Translations under genes and position numbers: made by a program | Notes under the pieces: model-generated | The model's input: only the letters and a program-made list of their open reading frames with translations | What the model was told of the DNA's origin: nothing | The model's database searches: none | NCBI GenBank assembly: GCA_030446555.1 | Contig: JAUJNA010000005.1 | Span: 43,561 to 95,048 of the forward strand | Direction: 5' to 3' | DNA from: Chloroflexota bacterium | GTDB lineage: Bacteria > Chloroflexota > Limnocylindria > Limnocylindrales > CSP1-4 | DNA length: 51,488 bases | Part shown: positions 40,368 to 49,094 of the stretch, piece by piece | How the letters are laid out: each line of letters starts with the position of its first letter | Numbering within the stretch: the first letter of the stretch is position 1

Positions 40368-41183
40368 GTGGCAGACGAGCCTTCGAGCAGTCTCCGTCGT
40401 GCTCTCGACCTCCTCGATGCGCTGGCCTCGGACGACGCCGTCGCCCACGGCGGCTGGGGCGTGAACCGCCTGGCGGCCCACCTGGGCCGTGACCAGAGCC
40501 AGGTCTCGCGGACACTCCGGGTCCTGGCCGATGCCGGGTTCGTCGAGCGCGACGGCGAGACGATGGCGTACCGCGTCGGGTGGCATGTCTTCGCCCTTGC
40601 CGCGAGGGCGGGCGACCAGAGGCTGCTGGCGGCCGGCGCGCCGATCCTGCGGCGGCTGGTGGAGAAGGATCTCGGCGAGCGGATCCACCTCACGGTCCTC
40701 CAGGGCTCGCAGGTCCTGACGATCCTGACCCAGTCACCGCCGCACGTCGTGCAGACGGTCGCCTGGGCCGGTCGCCTGGTCCCGGCGCACAACACCTCGT
40801 CCGGACGCGCCCTCCTCATCGACTTCCAACGGGACGAGCTCCAGCGACTGTTCGCGGGCGTCGCGTTCGGCTCCGGCGGTCCGAACGCACCGCGTGACGT
40901 CGACGAGCTATGGGAGCGGATCCTCACCGCGCGGCGCTCGGGCTATGCCATCGTGGACGAAGAGTTCGAACCGGGCCTGGTGGCAGCGGCGGCCCCTGTT
41001 CGCGACTTCCGAGGCGGCGTGGTCGCCGCTCTCAACGTATCGGCGCCCAAGTTCCGACTGTGGGGGCGACTGCCACTCGCCGGTCCGGTGATCAAGGCTG
41101 CCGCCGACGAGCTATCCATCGAGCTGGGCTACGACGCCGCGCGTCCGCCGACCCTTGCGACGACGAGGGCGCGGACAGGCTGA
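40368..41183 (+). CDS. IclR-family transcriptional regulator
   Basis: The 271-residue protein has the IclR winged helix (LRRALDLLDALASDD, VNRLAAHLGRDQSQVSRTLRVLADAGFV) and the effector domain (VPAHNTSSGRALLIDF, SGYAIVDEEFEPGLVAAAAPV, GGVVAALNVS). It shares a TGATG overlap with the first permease gene, so it is co-transcribed with the transporter and probably regulates it. It differs clearly from the IclR protein at 30595. The start is GTG 40368. Confidence 0.88.
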   Translation: MADEPSSSLRRALDLLDALASDDAVAHGGWGVNRLAAHLGRDQSQVSRTLRVLADAGFVERDGETMAYRVGWHVFALAARAGDQRLLAAGAPILRRLVEKDLGERIHLTVLQGSQVLTILTQSPPHVVQTVAWAGRLVPAHNTSSGRALLIDFQRDELQRLFAGVAFGSGGPNAPRDVDELWERILTARRSGYAIVDEEFEPGLVAAAAPVRDFRGGVVAALNVSAPKFRLWGRLPLAGPVIKAAADELSIELGYDAARPPTLATTRARTG

Positions 41184-41833
41184 TGGATGCGTTCCTGGCC
41201 TACCTGGCTGCCCAGGGCGATCGGTTGTTCGCGTCGACCCTGGAGCACGCGACCATCGTGCTCATCTCGGTGGCGTTGGCGACGGTCATCGGCGTCACCA
41301 TCGGGGTGCTCACCTACCGAACGGGCGCCCCGAGACGGATGGCCTTGAGGGTCACCGGGATCTTCCTGACGATCCCCTCCTTCGCATTGTTCGGGCTGCT
41401 CGTCCCGTTCCTCGGCCTCGGGACGACGCCAGCCATCGTCGCGCTGGTCATGTATGGCCTGCTGCCGATCGTGCGTAACACGATCGTCGGATTGCGCAGT
41501 GTCGACCCTGCGGTCGTGGAGTCGGCCCAGGGAATGGGGATGGGTCGCTACCGGCGGCTCCTTCGGATCGAACTCCCTCTCTCATGGCCGGTCATCATCA
41601 CCGGCGTCCGCGTCGCGGCGGTGATCACGGTCGGCATCGCGGCTATCGCCGCCGTGGTCAACGGACCGGGGCTGGGCAAGGACATCTTCCGTGCGCTTGC
41701 ACGATTCGGTTCACCGAATTCCGTGCCGCAGGTCCTCAGTGCCATCCTCGGGATCATCATCATCGCCATCACCATCGACCTTGTCTTCGTGCTCATCGCC
41801 CGGTTCACGACTTCGAGGGGGATACGTGCCTGA
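41183..41833 (+). CDS. quaternary-amine ABC transporter permease (OpuCB/ProW type)
   Basis: The 216-residue permease has five or six membrane segments (ATIVLISVALATVIGVTIGVL, FLTIPSFALFGLLVPFLGLG, IVALVMYGLLPIVRNTIVGL, IITGVRVAAVITVGIAAIAAV, ILGIIIIAITIDLVFVLIA). The EAA-like loop is VESAQGMGMGRYRRLLRIELPLSWP. This is the OpuCB-type pattern for glycine betaine, choline or carnitine uptake. It overlaps the IclR stop (TGATG) and the ATPase start, in an operon of four transporter genes. Confidence 0.88.
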   Translation: MDAFLAYLAAQGDRLFASTLEHATIVLISVALATVIGVTIGVLTYRTGAPRRMALRVTGIFLTIPSFALFGLLVPFLGLGTTPAIVALVMYGLLPIVRNTIVGLRSVDPAVVESAQGMGMGRYRRLLRIELPLSWPVIITGVRVAAVITVGIAAIAAVVNGPGLGKDIFRALARFGSPNSVPQVLSAILGIIIIAITIDLVFVLIARFTTSRGIRA

Positions 41834-43043
41834 CATGACGACGATGCAGACGACCAACGGTGCAGAGCCGATGATCCGCCTCCAGGAGCTGACCAAGGTC
41901 TTCCCCGGTCAGAAGAACCCTGCCGTGGAGAGCCTCGACATGGACATCCCGGCAGGTGAGATCGTCATCCTCGTCGGACCCTCCGGCTGCGGCAAGACGA
42001 CTACGATGCGGCTCATCAATCGATTGATCGAGCCCACTTCCGGCCACATCATCCTCGAGGGCGAGGACGTCACGAAGGTCAACCCGGACAAGTTGCGCCG
42101 ACGCATCGGTTACGTCATCCAACAGGTCGGCCTCTTTCCCCACCAGACCATCGCGGACAACATCGCCACGGTCCCCAAGATGCTCGGTTGGGACAGCAAG
42201 CGCATCCGCGCTCGGGTCGATGAGCTGCTCGCGTTGGTCGGGCTGGACCCGTCGCAGTATCGGAACCGCTATCCGAAGCAGCTCTCGGGCGGCCAGCGCC
42301 AGCGAGCCGGTGTGGCCCGTGCACTGAGCGCGGATCCACCGGTGATGCTCATGGATGAGCCGTTCGGGGCCATCGACCCCATCACCCGTGACCGCCTCCA
42401 GAACGAGTTCCTGCGTCTCCAGGAGACGATCCGCAAGACGATCGTCTTCGTCACCCATGACATCGATGAAGCCATCAAGATGGGTGACCGGATCGCGATC
42501 CTGCGGGAAGGCTCCAGGATCGCACAATACGACACACCGGCGCGTATCCTGTCCGCCCCCGCGGACGACTTCGTGGCCGATTTCGTCGGCCATGGCGCCT
42601 CGCTCAAACGACTGAACCTCTCGCGAGTTCGAGATGTCGAGCTGGTGGATTGGCCGACGGCCGGGCTCGAGAGCTCGCCCGCTGAAGTGCTGGCCGCTCT
42701 GCGCGGATCCGACAAGGGTGCGGTCCTGATCCTCGATGGGGGGCGTCGACCGACGCGCTGGGTCACCGGTCGTGAGCTGGGGCGGGCAGACCAGCCGATC
42801 GCGGAGCTTGGCCATCCCGCCGAGGCCATAGTGCAACGACACACGACGCTCGGCGATGCTCTGAACGAGATGCTGACGTCCAGGGTCGGATGCGCCATCG
42901 TGGTCGATGAGTCGGGGGCCTATCTGGGCACTGTCGACTTCGCCACGGTCAGCGCCGAGATCCAGACGATGCGCCAGGACGCGCGCGACCGGTCCAGAGC
43001 GGAAGCGGACGAGATCCACGGTTCCAGTGCGAGGAACGGCTGA
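41826..43043 (+). CDS. quaternary-amine ABC transporter ATP-binding protein with CBS domain (OpuCA/ProV type)
   Basis: The 405-residue protein has Walker A GPSGCGKTTT, signature LSGGQRQRAGVARAL, Walker B VMLMDEPFGAIDP and switch His FVTHDIDEA. A C-terminal regulatory region ends in a CBS-like segment (TTLGDALNEMLTSRVGCAIVVDESG). In OpuA/OpuC ATPases these CBS modules sense ionic strength. GTG 41826 has AGGGGGAT upstream and overlaps the permease end; ATG 41835 is the alternative. It ends with a TGATG overlap to the second permease. Confidence 0.92.
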   Translation: MPDMTTMQTTNGAEPMIRLQELTKVFPGQKNPAVESLDMDIPAGEIVILVGPSGCGKTTTMRLINRLIEPTSGHIILEGEDVTKVNPDKLRRRIGYVIQQVGLFPHQTIADNIATVPKMLGWDSKRIRARVDELLALVGLDPSQYRNRYPKQLSGGQRQRAGVARALSADPPVMLMDEPFGAIDPITRDRLQNEFLRLQETIRKTIVFVTHDIDEAIKMGDRIAILREGSRIAQYDTPARILSAPADDFVADFVGHGASLKRLNLSRVRDVELVDWPTAGLESSPAEVLAALRGSDKGAVLILDGGRRPTRWVTGRELGRADQPIAELGHPAEAIVQRHTTLGDALNEMLTSRVGCAIVVDESGAYLGTVDFATVSAEIQTMRQDARDRSRAEADEIHGSSARNG

Positions 43044-43840
43044 TGGCGTGGCCAGCCGGTGTCGACCTCGAGGCAGGGGTCTCTGCCACCGGCAGCACCA
43101 GCTTCTTCGGACGGCGACGTGCGAGCCTCGTGGAGTACTTCGGCCTGCCGATCGTCCTGGCCGCGGTCTCGATCGGCGTGTACGCCTGGGCCAGCAGCCA
43201 GGAGTTGGACAGCATCGAGCGCCGCGCGCTGGCTCTTGATGGGATCCTGACGGAGTTCTCAAAGCACCTCACGCTCAGCTTCGTATCGACCATCTTCGTG
43301 ATCCTCATCGCAGTGCCACTCGGCATCCTCCTCACCCGACCCGGTACGCGCGCCATCGTGCCACCCGTCCTAGGCGTCGCGAACATCGGCCAGGCTGTGC
43401 CGTCGATCGGCGTTCTCGTGCTTCTCGCGCTCGTATGGGCCATCGGCTTCTGGCCGGCGATCGTCGCGCTGGTCGCGTATTCGACGCTGCCGGTCCTGCG
43501 CAACACCATGGTGGGTCTCCAGCAGGTGGACCAGTCGACCATAGAGGCGGGCCGTGGGATGGGCATGACCAAGGGCGCCGTGCTGCGCAAGATCGAACTG
43601 CCCCTCGCCGTGCCGGTCATCCTTGCTGGCATCCGCACCGCCCTGGTGATCAACGTGGGTACCGCGACGCTGGCCACATTCGTGAACGCGGGCGGCCTTG
43701 GCGACGTCATCAACTCAGGGCTCACCACCGGCCGCGAGATCGTGACCCTGGTGGGGAGCGTGCTGGCAGCGTCACTGGCGCTGTTCATCGACCACCTCGC
43801 CGGCATCGCCGAGAGCCGGCTGAGTCCAAAAGGCCTGTGA
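43043..43840 (+). CDS. quaternary-amine ABC transporter permease, second subunit (OpuCD type)
   Basis: The 265-residue permease has an extra N-terminal membrane segment (YFGLPIVLAAVSIGVYAWA) and then the OpuC core: LTLSFVSTIFVILIAVPLGILL, NIGQAVPSIGVLVLLALVWAI and LVAYSTLPVLRNTMVGLQQVD. The coupling loop is EAGRGMGMTKGAVLRKIELPLA. It overlaps the ATPase stop. Two different permeases, one ATPase and one binding protein match the OpuC/OpuB layout rather than ProU. Confidence 0.88.
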   Translation: MAWPAGVDLEAGVSATGSTSFFGRRRASLVEYFGLPIVLAAVSIGVYAWASSQELDSIERRALALDGILTEFSKHLTLSFVSTIFVILIAVPLGILLTRPGTRAIVPPVLGVANIGQAVPSIGVLVLLALVWAIGFWPAIVALVAYSTLPVLRNTMVGLQQVDQSTIEAGRGMGMTKGAVLRKIELPLAVPVILAGIRTALVINVGTATLATFVNAGGLGDVINSGLTTGREIVTLVGSVLAASLALFIDHLAGIAESRLSPKGL

Positions 43841-43946
43841 CCTAGACGCTCGGGCACGGGAAGGAGGCCCGCCGACCCGAGAAGCAGCTCGTACGGAGCC
43901 GTCGTTCAAGTTCCAGGAGGATCGCACATTGGAGGAGATCGAGGAG

Positions 43947-44987
43947 ATGAAGATGTCCGTGATTCGTACACCAAGGGGTCCGCTGGCCCTGCTGACCCTG
44001 CTCGCGCTCGCCGTCGGTGCCTGTGGAGGTGGCGGAACGACAAGGACACAAGGCCCCGCTCCATCCGCGACCGTAGGCGGCGGCGCAGCGAGCCCGTCGG
44101 AAGCCGCGGAGAGCCCCTCAGCCGCCGCTACGGGCGGAGCCACCGTAGACCTGTCCGGCGCATCGTTCACGGTCGGGTCCAAGGAGTTCACCGAGCAGCT
44201 CATCCTCGGTGAGATCACCGTCCAGGTGCTGGAGGCCGCGGGCGCGACAGTGGACAATCAGGTCGGCCTCATCGGGTCCGACGTGGTTCGCGGCGCGCTC
44301 CAATCCGGCGATATCGATATGTACTGGGAATACACCGGAACAGGCTGGATCAATCACCTGGGCAACACGGAGCCGGTGGCCGGCACGGAAGAGCAATACG
44401 TGGCGGTCCGAGACGCCGACGCGGCCAATGGCATCGTGTGGCTGGAGCCAGCACCCCTGAACAACACCTACGCCATCGCGGTCGCAAGCGAGACGGCCAC
44501 GGAGCTCGGTTCCACCACCCTCTCCGAGCTGGCGGCCCACGCCAAAGAGAACCCGGAAGGGGCCACCCTCTGCGCCGCCTCCGAGTTCCTGGCTCGCGAA
44601 GACGGCCTTCCCGGCCTGGAGGCCGCTTATGGGTTCGAGTTCAATGACGTCGCCACGGTCGAACTGGGGCTCATCCCCGATCAGATCGACAAGGGGGAGA
44701 CCTGTGTCTTCGGTGAGGTCTTCGCCACGGACTCTCGGATGGCCGCCCTCGATCTCCTCGTGCTCGAGGATGACCTCGCGTTCTTCCCCGTCTACGAGCC
44801 ATCCCTCAACGTGCGCCAGGAGGTCTTCGACGCGAACCCCGGCCTTGCCGACCTGTTCGCGCCCGTCGCCGCGGCGCTGGACACGGAGACGATGACGGCC
44901 CTCAACTCTCAGGTCGATCAGGGGGGCGAGGAGCCCGCCGATGTCGCGGCTCAGTTCCTGCAGGAGCAGGGGCTCGTCGGGGAATAG
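43947..44987 (+). CDS. quaternary-amine ABC transporter substrate-binding lipoprotein (OpuAC/OpuBC family)
   Basis: The protein has a lipoprotein signal (LALLTLLALAVGAC), a Ser/Ala/Pro linker to about residue 75 and an OpuAC domain: FTVGSKEFTEQLILGEITVQVL, GLIGSDVVRGALQSGDIDMYWEYTG, and AAYGFEFNDVATVELGLIPD. The pattern GSKxFTEQ and MYWEYTGT is typical of choline/betaine/carnitine-binding OpuBC/OpuCC proteins. Start candidates are ATG 43947 and ATG 43953, both with GAGGAG upstream, or TTG 43929; 43947 is used. It follows the transporter genes after about 100 bases. Confidence 0.88.
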   Translation: MKMSVIRTPRGPLALLTLLALAVGACGGGGTTRTQGPAPSATVGGGAASPSEAAESPSAAATGGATVDLSGASFTVGSKEFTEQLILGEITVQVLEAAGATVDNQVGLIGSDVVRGALQSGDIDMYWEYTGTGWINHLGNTEPVAGTEEQYVAVRDADAANGIVWLEPAPLNNTYAIAVASETATELGSTTLSELAAHAKENPEGATLCAASEFLAREDGLPGLEAAYGFEFNDVATVELGLIPDQIDKGETCVFGEVFATDSRMAALDLLVLEDDLAFFPVYEPSLNVRQEVFDANPGLADLFAPVAAALDTETMTALNSQVDQGGEEPADVAAQFLQEQGLVGE

Positions 44988-45022
44988 CGGGAGCCCGTAG
45001 CCGTCTGGCCATGTTCGATAAG

Positions 45023-45052
45023 GTCGCCCGGGCCTCCCCAGGCCTGGGCGAC
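45023..45052. promoter_or_regulatory. strong hairpin ending five bases before the MttB-like start
   Basis: GTCGCCCGGGCCT (45023-45035) pairs with AGGCCTGGGCGAC (45040-45052) around CCCC, with one non-Watson-Crick pair. It sits between the binding-protein gene and the methyltransferase gene, which lacks a Shine-Dalgarno sequence. It may act as a terminator for the transporter operon or control translation of the next gene. Confidence 0.5.
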
Positions 45053-45057
45053 AGCCC

Positions 45058-46632
45058 ATGGGACGCTTCATGACGGAGATGGGGACGGCCGCCGAACCTG
45101 CCGCGCGGCGCCGCCGCGCTGGTCGGCCCGGTGGCGAGCGCAGCCGCCTGCCACAGCAGAGACCGTGGGCCCAACCTCGGCTGCGCTACGCGCCGGTCGA
45201 GGTGGTGTCCGCTGATGAGCTGGAGTCGATCAACGAAGCATCCCTGCGGATCCTCGAGGAGATCGGCATGGACTTCCTCGACGCCGAGTCCCGGGACCTC
45301 CTCGTCAGCGCCGGGGCCCACGTGGCGACCGGCACGGAACGGGTCCGGTTCGAGCGCGGCATGGTCGACGAGATCATCCGCACCGCGCCATCGTCCTTCA
45401 CGCTCCATGCCCGCAACCCGGAGCACCACCTGCGGATCGGTGGGGACGACATCGCGTTCGGGTGCGTGAGCAGCCCTCCGTACGTGTCCGATCTCGTCGG
45501 CGGCCGGCGGGTCGGCAACCGGGCCGACTTCCAGGACCTCGTGCGCCTGGCCCAGATGCTCGACACCGTCCACTTCTTCGGTGGCTACCCGGTCGAGCCG
45601 GTCGACCTCCACGCGTCGATCCGCCACCTCGACGCCTTCTACGACCTCCTGACCCTGGCGGACAAGCCGGTCCACGCCTACAGCCTGGGGAGGGAACGCA
45701 ACCGCGATTGCCTCGAGATGGTGCGCATCGCGCGCGGCGTCGACGACGCGACGCTCGACCGCGAGCCGTCCATCTTCACGGTCATCAACTCAAGCTCCCC
45801 GCTGCGCCTGGACGCCCCGATGCTCCACGGCATCCTGGAGTACTCGGCGCGCAACCAGGTGATCGTGATGACCCCCTTCACGCTCGCCGGGGCGATGGCA
45901 CCGGTGACCCTCGCCGGCGCACTCGCGCAGCAGAACGCGGAAGCGCTCGCGGGCATCGTCATGACGCAGGTCGTGCGGCCGGGCGCACCCGTCATCTACG
46001 GCGGGTTCACCTCCAACGTCGACATGCAGTCGGGAGCGCCCGCCTTCGGGACCCCGGAGTACATGCGCAGCGCGATGGTCGGTGGTCAGCTGGCCCGCCG
46101 CTACGGGCTCCCCTATCGCTCGTCGAACGTGTGCACCGCCAACGCCCTCGATGCCCAGGCGGCCTACGAGTCGGTCTTCTCGCTGTGGGGCGCCGTGATG
46201 GGCGGGGTCAACCTGATGATGCACGGTGCGGGTTGGATGGAGGGCGGGCTGCGCGCCGGGTTCGAGAAGATGATCCTGGACGCCGAGCTGTTGCAGATGG
46301 TGTCCGCCTTCCTGGATGGCATCCAGGTCGACGAGGACAGTCTGGGTCTCGACGCCATCCGCGAGGTGGGTCCCGGCGGCCACTTCTTCGGGGCCGCCCA
46401 CACGCAGGCCCGCTACCGGACCGCCTTCCACAAGCCGATGATCTCCGACTGGCGGAACTTCGAGTCGTGGCAGGAAGCGGGCAGTCCCGAAGCGGCCGGC
46501 AAGGCCGCCTCGATCGGCAAGGAGCTCCTCGCAGCGTACGAGGCTCCGGCCATGGACGCAGCCGTCCGGGAGGAGCTCGCCGCCTTCGTCGCCCGCCGCA
46601 AGGCAGAGGGCGGCGTCCCGACCGACTTCTGA
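45058..46632 (+). CDS. MttB-superfamily methylamine:corrinoid methyltransferase without pyrrolysine (MtgB-like)
   Basis: The 524-residue protein is a trimethylamine-methyltransferase-family TIM barrel: INEASLRILEEIGMDFLDAES, NPEHHLRIGGDDIAFG, RDCLEMVRIARGV, FGTPEYMRSAMVGGQLARRYG and VGPGGHFFGAAHTQARY. The frame has no internal TAG, so it lacks pyrrolysine, unlike true trimethylamine MttB. Pyrrolysine-free members demethylate glycine betaine, proline betaine, carnitine or similar compounds onto a corrinoid protein. The start may be ATG 45058 or 45070. Its N-terminal 40 residues are basic and low-complexity. Position after a betaine-type transporter supports a quaternary amine substrate. Confidence 0.9.
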   Translation: MGRFMTEMGTAAEPAARRRRAGRPGGERSRLPQQRPWAQPRLRYAPVEVVSADELESINEASLRILEEIGMDFLDAESRDLLVSAGAHVATGTERVRFERGMVDEIIRTAPSSFTLHARNPEHHLRIGGDDIAFGCVSSPPYVSDLVGGRRVGNRADFQDLVRLAQMLDTVHFFGGYPVEPVDLHASIRHLDAFYDLLTLADKPVHAYSLGRERNRDCLEMVRIARGVDDATLDREPSIFTVINSSSPLRLDAPMLHGILEYSARNQVIVMTPFTLAGAMAPVTLAGALAQQNAEALAGIVMTQVVRPGAPVIYGGFTSNVDMQSGAPAFGTPEYMRSAMVGGQLARRYGLPYRSSNVCTANALDAQAAYESVFSLWGAVMGGVNLMMHGAGWMEGGLRAGFEKMILDAELLQMVSAFLDGIQVDEDSLGLDAIREVGPGGHFFGAAHTQARYRTAFHKPMISDWRNFESWQEAGSPEAAGKAASIGKELLAAYEAPAMDAAVREELAAFVARRKAEGGVPTDF

Positions 46633-46649
46633 GTGCGGATGGATCCACG

Positions 46650-49094
46650 TTGAGGTCCTCCGCCCGCGTCGTCGTCATCGGCGGAGGGGTCGTCGGCTGC
46701 GCCGTGCTCTACCACCTCACGAAGGCCGGCTGGACCGACGTGATGCTGCTCGAACGCCGGGAGCTGACGTCGGGATCGACGTGGCACTCGGCCGGCGGGA
46801 TGCACACGCTCAACGGCGACCCCAACGTCTCCAAGCTCCAGCAGTACACGGTCCAGCTGTACGAAGAGATCGAACGGGTCTCCGGGCAGAGCTGCGGCAT
46901 CCACCTGCCTGGCGGCCTCATGCTGGCCGACACAGAGATCCGGATGGACTTCCTGCGTCTGACGCAGGCGCGCGGCCGCTACCTGGGCATGGACCTCGAG
47001 CTCATCACCCCGTCCGAGGCCCAGACGCTCTTCCCGCTGCTCGACCCGCGGTGCTTCGTCGGTGCGCTGTACGACCCGGTCGAGGGGCACGTGGACCCTT
47101 CGGGCGTGACGCGCGCCTACGCCATCTGCGCGCGCATGGCCGGTGCCGAGTTGCACCGGAACACCATGGTCACCGGTCTCAGCCAGCGGCCGGACGGCAC
47201 GTGGGATGTCCGAACCGACGCCGGCGCCACCATCCATGCCGAGCACGTGGTGAACGCCGCCGGGCTGTGGGCGCGGGAGGTCGGCCGGATGGTCGGCATC
47301 GAGCTGCCGGTCCTCGCCATGGAGCACATGTACCTGCTGACCGAGGACATGCCCGAAGTCGCCGCGAACATGGCCGCCACCGGCAAGGAGATGGCCATGG
47401 CCATGGACTTCGGTGGCGAGATCTACATCCGCCAGGAGGGCGGCGCCATGCTGCTCGGCACCTACGAGCAGGCCTGCGTGCCGTGGGCGCCGCGAGAGAC
47501 ACCTTGGGACTTCGGTGCGCAGCTGCTGAAACCGGACCTCGAGCGCATCACACCCGAGCTGGAGGTCGCCTTCCGCCACTACCCCGCCATGTCGACGGTC
47601 GGCATCAAGCGCGTCATCAACGGGCCGTTCACCTTCTCGCCCGATGGCAATCCGCTGGTGGGGCCGGTCCCCGGGCTGCGCAACCACTGGGTGGCGTGCG
47701 GCGTGATGGCCGGTCTCTCCCAGGGCGGCGGCGTGGGCCTCGCCCTGGCGACCTGGATGACCGAGGGGGATCCGGGCATGGATATCTGGGGCATGGACGT
47801 CGCCCGCTACGGCGACTACGCGACGATCGGCTACACCAACGCCAAGGTCCGCGAGAACTACGCGCGCCGGTTCCGCATCACCTTCCCCAACGAGGAGCTG
47901 CCGGCCGGGCGGCCGTTGCACACGACGCCGATCCACGACCGGCTCACGGCGGCGAACGCGGTCTGGGGCGCCGCCTACGGCCTCGAGCATCCGTTGTGGT
48001 TCCAGAAGCCGGGCAAGGCGGCGCGGGAGGAGGTCACGTTCCGCCGCTCCAACGCCTGGGACCAGGTCGCGGGGGAGTGCGCGGCTGTCCGCGAGCGTGT
48101 CGGCCTGATCGAGATCGCCAACTTCGCCAAGTACCACGTGACAGGACCCGGCGCCGCGGCGTGGCTCTCGAGCCTGCTCACCAACCGGATGCCACAGGTC
48201 GGTCGGATCGTGCTGACGGCGATGCTGAATCCGCAGGGCCGGATCCTCGGCGAGTTCACGGTGGCGCGCGCCGCCGAGGCCGAGTTCTTCCTCTTCGGCT
48301 CGCACGCCGCCGAGTCCCATCACCGGCGCTGGTTCCTGGAGCATCTCCCGAGCGACGGTAGCGTCTCGTTCCAGGTGCTCGGTTTGAGCCTGGTCGGCCT
48401 GTCGCTGGCCGGGCCTCGTGCGCGCGACGTGCTCCAGAAGGTGACCGACACGGACCTCGCCACGAGCGCGTTCCGGTTCATGGACTTCCGCCGGGTGGAC
48501 GTGGGCATGATCCCCGCCCGCGTCGGTCGGCTCAGTTACTCCGGCGAGCTGGGCTACGAGCTATGGGTCGCGCCCGAGTACCAGCGCGCCCTCTTCGATC
48601 TGCTGATGGGCGCGGGCGCGGAGTGGGGGATCCGCCTCTTCGGCTTGCGGGCGCTGATGTCACTGCGCCTGGAAAAGGGCTACGGCACCTGGTTCCGCGA
48701 GTACCGGCCCATCTACACCCCGCTGGAGGCCGGACTCACGAGCTACATCAAGCTCGATCACGAGTTCATCGGGCGAGCGGCGCACGAGGCGGAGCTGGCG
48801 ACGGGCCCGGCGCGCCGGCTGGTCACGCTGGTCGTGGAGCCCGATGCCGATGACCCCGCCGACGCTATCGGGGACGAGCCGATCTGGCATGACGGCGCGG
48901 TGGTCGGCTGGGTGACGTCCGGCGGTTACGCGCATCACAGCCGGGCGTCGGTGGCGCTCGGCTACGTACCGACGCAGCTCGCGACGCCGGAGAGCGATGG
49001 CCACTTCGAGATCGAGATCATCGGTCGCCGGCGCCCAGCCCGGCTGCAGGCGAAGCCGCTGTTCGATCCGGAAGGACGACGGATGCGCGAATGA
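46650..49094 (+). CDS. FAD-dependent dimethylglycine/sarcosine dehydrogenase-like protein with GcvT domain
   Basis: The 814-residue protein has an N-terminal FAD domain (ARVVVIGGGVVGCAVLYHL), the SGSTWHSAGG segment whose His binds FAD covalently in dimethylglycine dehydrogenase, and a C-terminal folate-binding aminomethyltransferase (GcvT) half (SYSGELGYELW, LRALMSLRLEKGYGTWFREY). Such enzymes oxidise N-methyl groups and hand the carbon to THF as methylene-THF. The start is TTG 46650, directly before the FAD motif; no ATG is available. It follows the MttB-like gene after 17 bases and overlaps the next gene by four. It would process the dimethylglycine or sarcosine left after betaine demethylation. 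Confidence 0.88.
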   Translation: MRSSARVVVIGGGVVGCAVLYHLTKAGWTDVMLLERRELTSGSTWHSAGGMHTLNGDPNVSKLQQYTVQLYEEIERVSGQSCGIHLPGGLMLADTEIRMDFLRLTQARGRYLGMDLELITPSEAQTLFPLLDPRCFVGALYDPVEGHVDPSGVTRAYAICARMAGAELHRNTMVTGLSQRPDGTWDVRTDAGATIHAEHVVNAAGLWAREVGRMVGIELPVLAMEHMYLLTEDMPEVAANMAATGKEMAMAMDFGGEIYIRQEGGAMLLGTYEQACVPWAPRETPWDFGAQLLKPDLERITPELEVAFRHYPAMSTVGIKRVINGPFTFSPDGNPLVGPVPGLRNHWVACGVMAGLSQGGGVGLALATWMTEGDPGMDIWGMDVARYGDYATIGYTNAKVRENYARRFRITFPNEELPAGRPLHTTPIHDRLTAANAVWGAAYGLEHPLWFQKPGKAAREEVTFRRSNAWDQVAGECAAVRERVGLIEIANFAKYHVTGPGAAAWLSSLLTNRMPQVGRIVLTAMLNPQGRILGEFTVARAAEAEFFLFGSHAAESHHRRWFLEHLPSDGSVSFQVLGLSLVGLSLAGPRARDVLQKVTDTDLATSAFRFMDFRRVDVGMIPARVGRLSYSGELGYELWVAPEYQRALFDLLMGAGAEWGIRLFGLRALMSLRLEKGYGTWFREYRPIYTPLEAGLTSYIKLDHEFIGRAAHEAELATGPARRLVTLVVEPDADDPADAIGDEPIWHDGAVVGWVTSGGYAHHSRASVALGYVPTQLATPESDGHFEIEIIGRRRPARLQAKPLFDPEGRRMRE

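Noticed and set aside
45058-46632. Pyrrolysine in the MttB-like protein
   Set aside because: No in-frame TAG occurs within the gene and no pyl genes are in the window.
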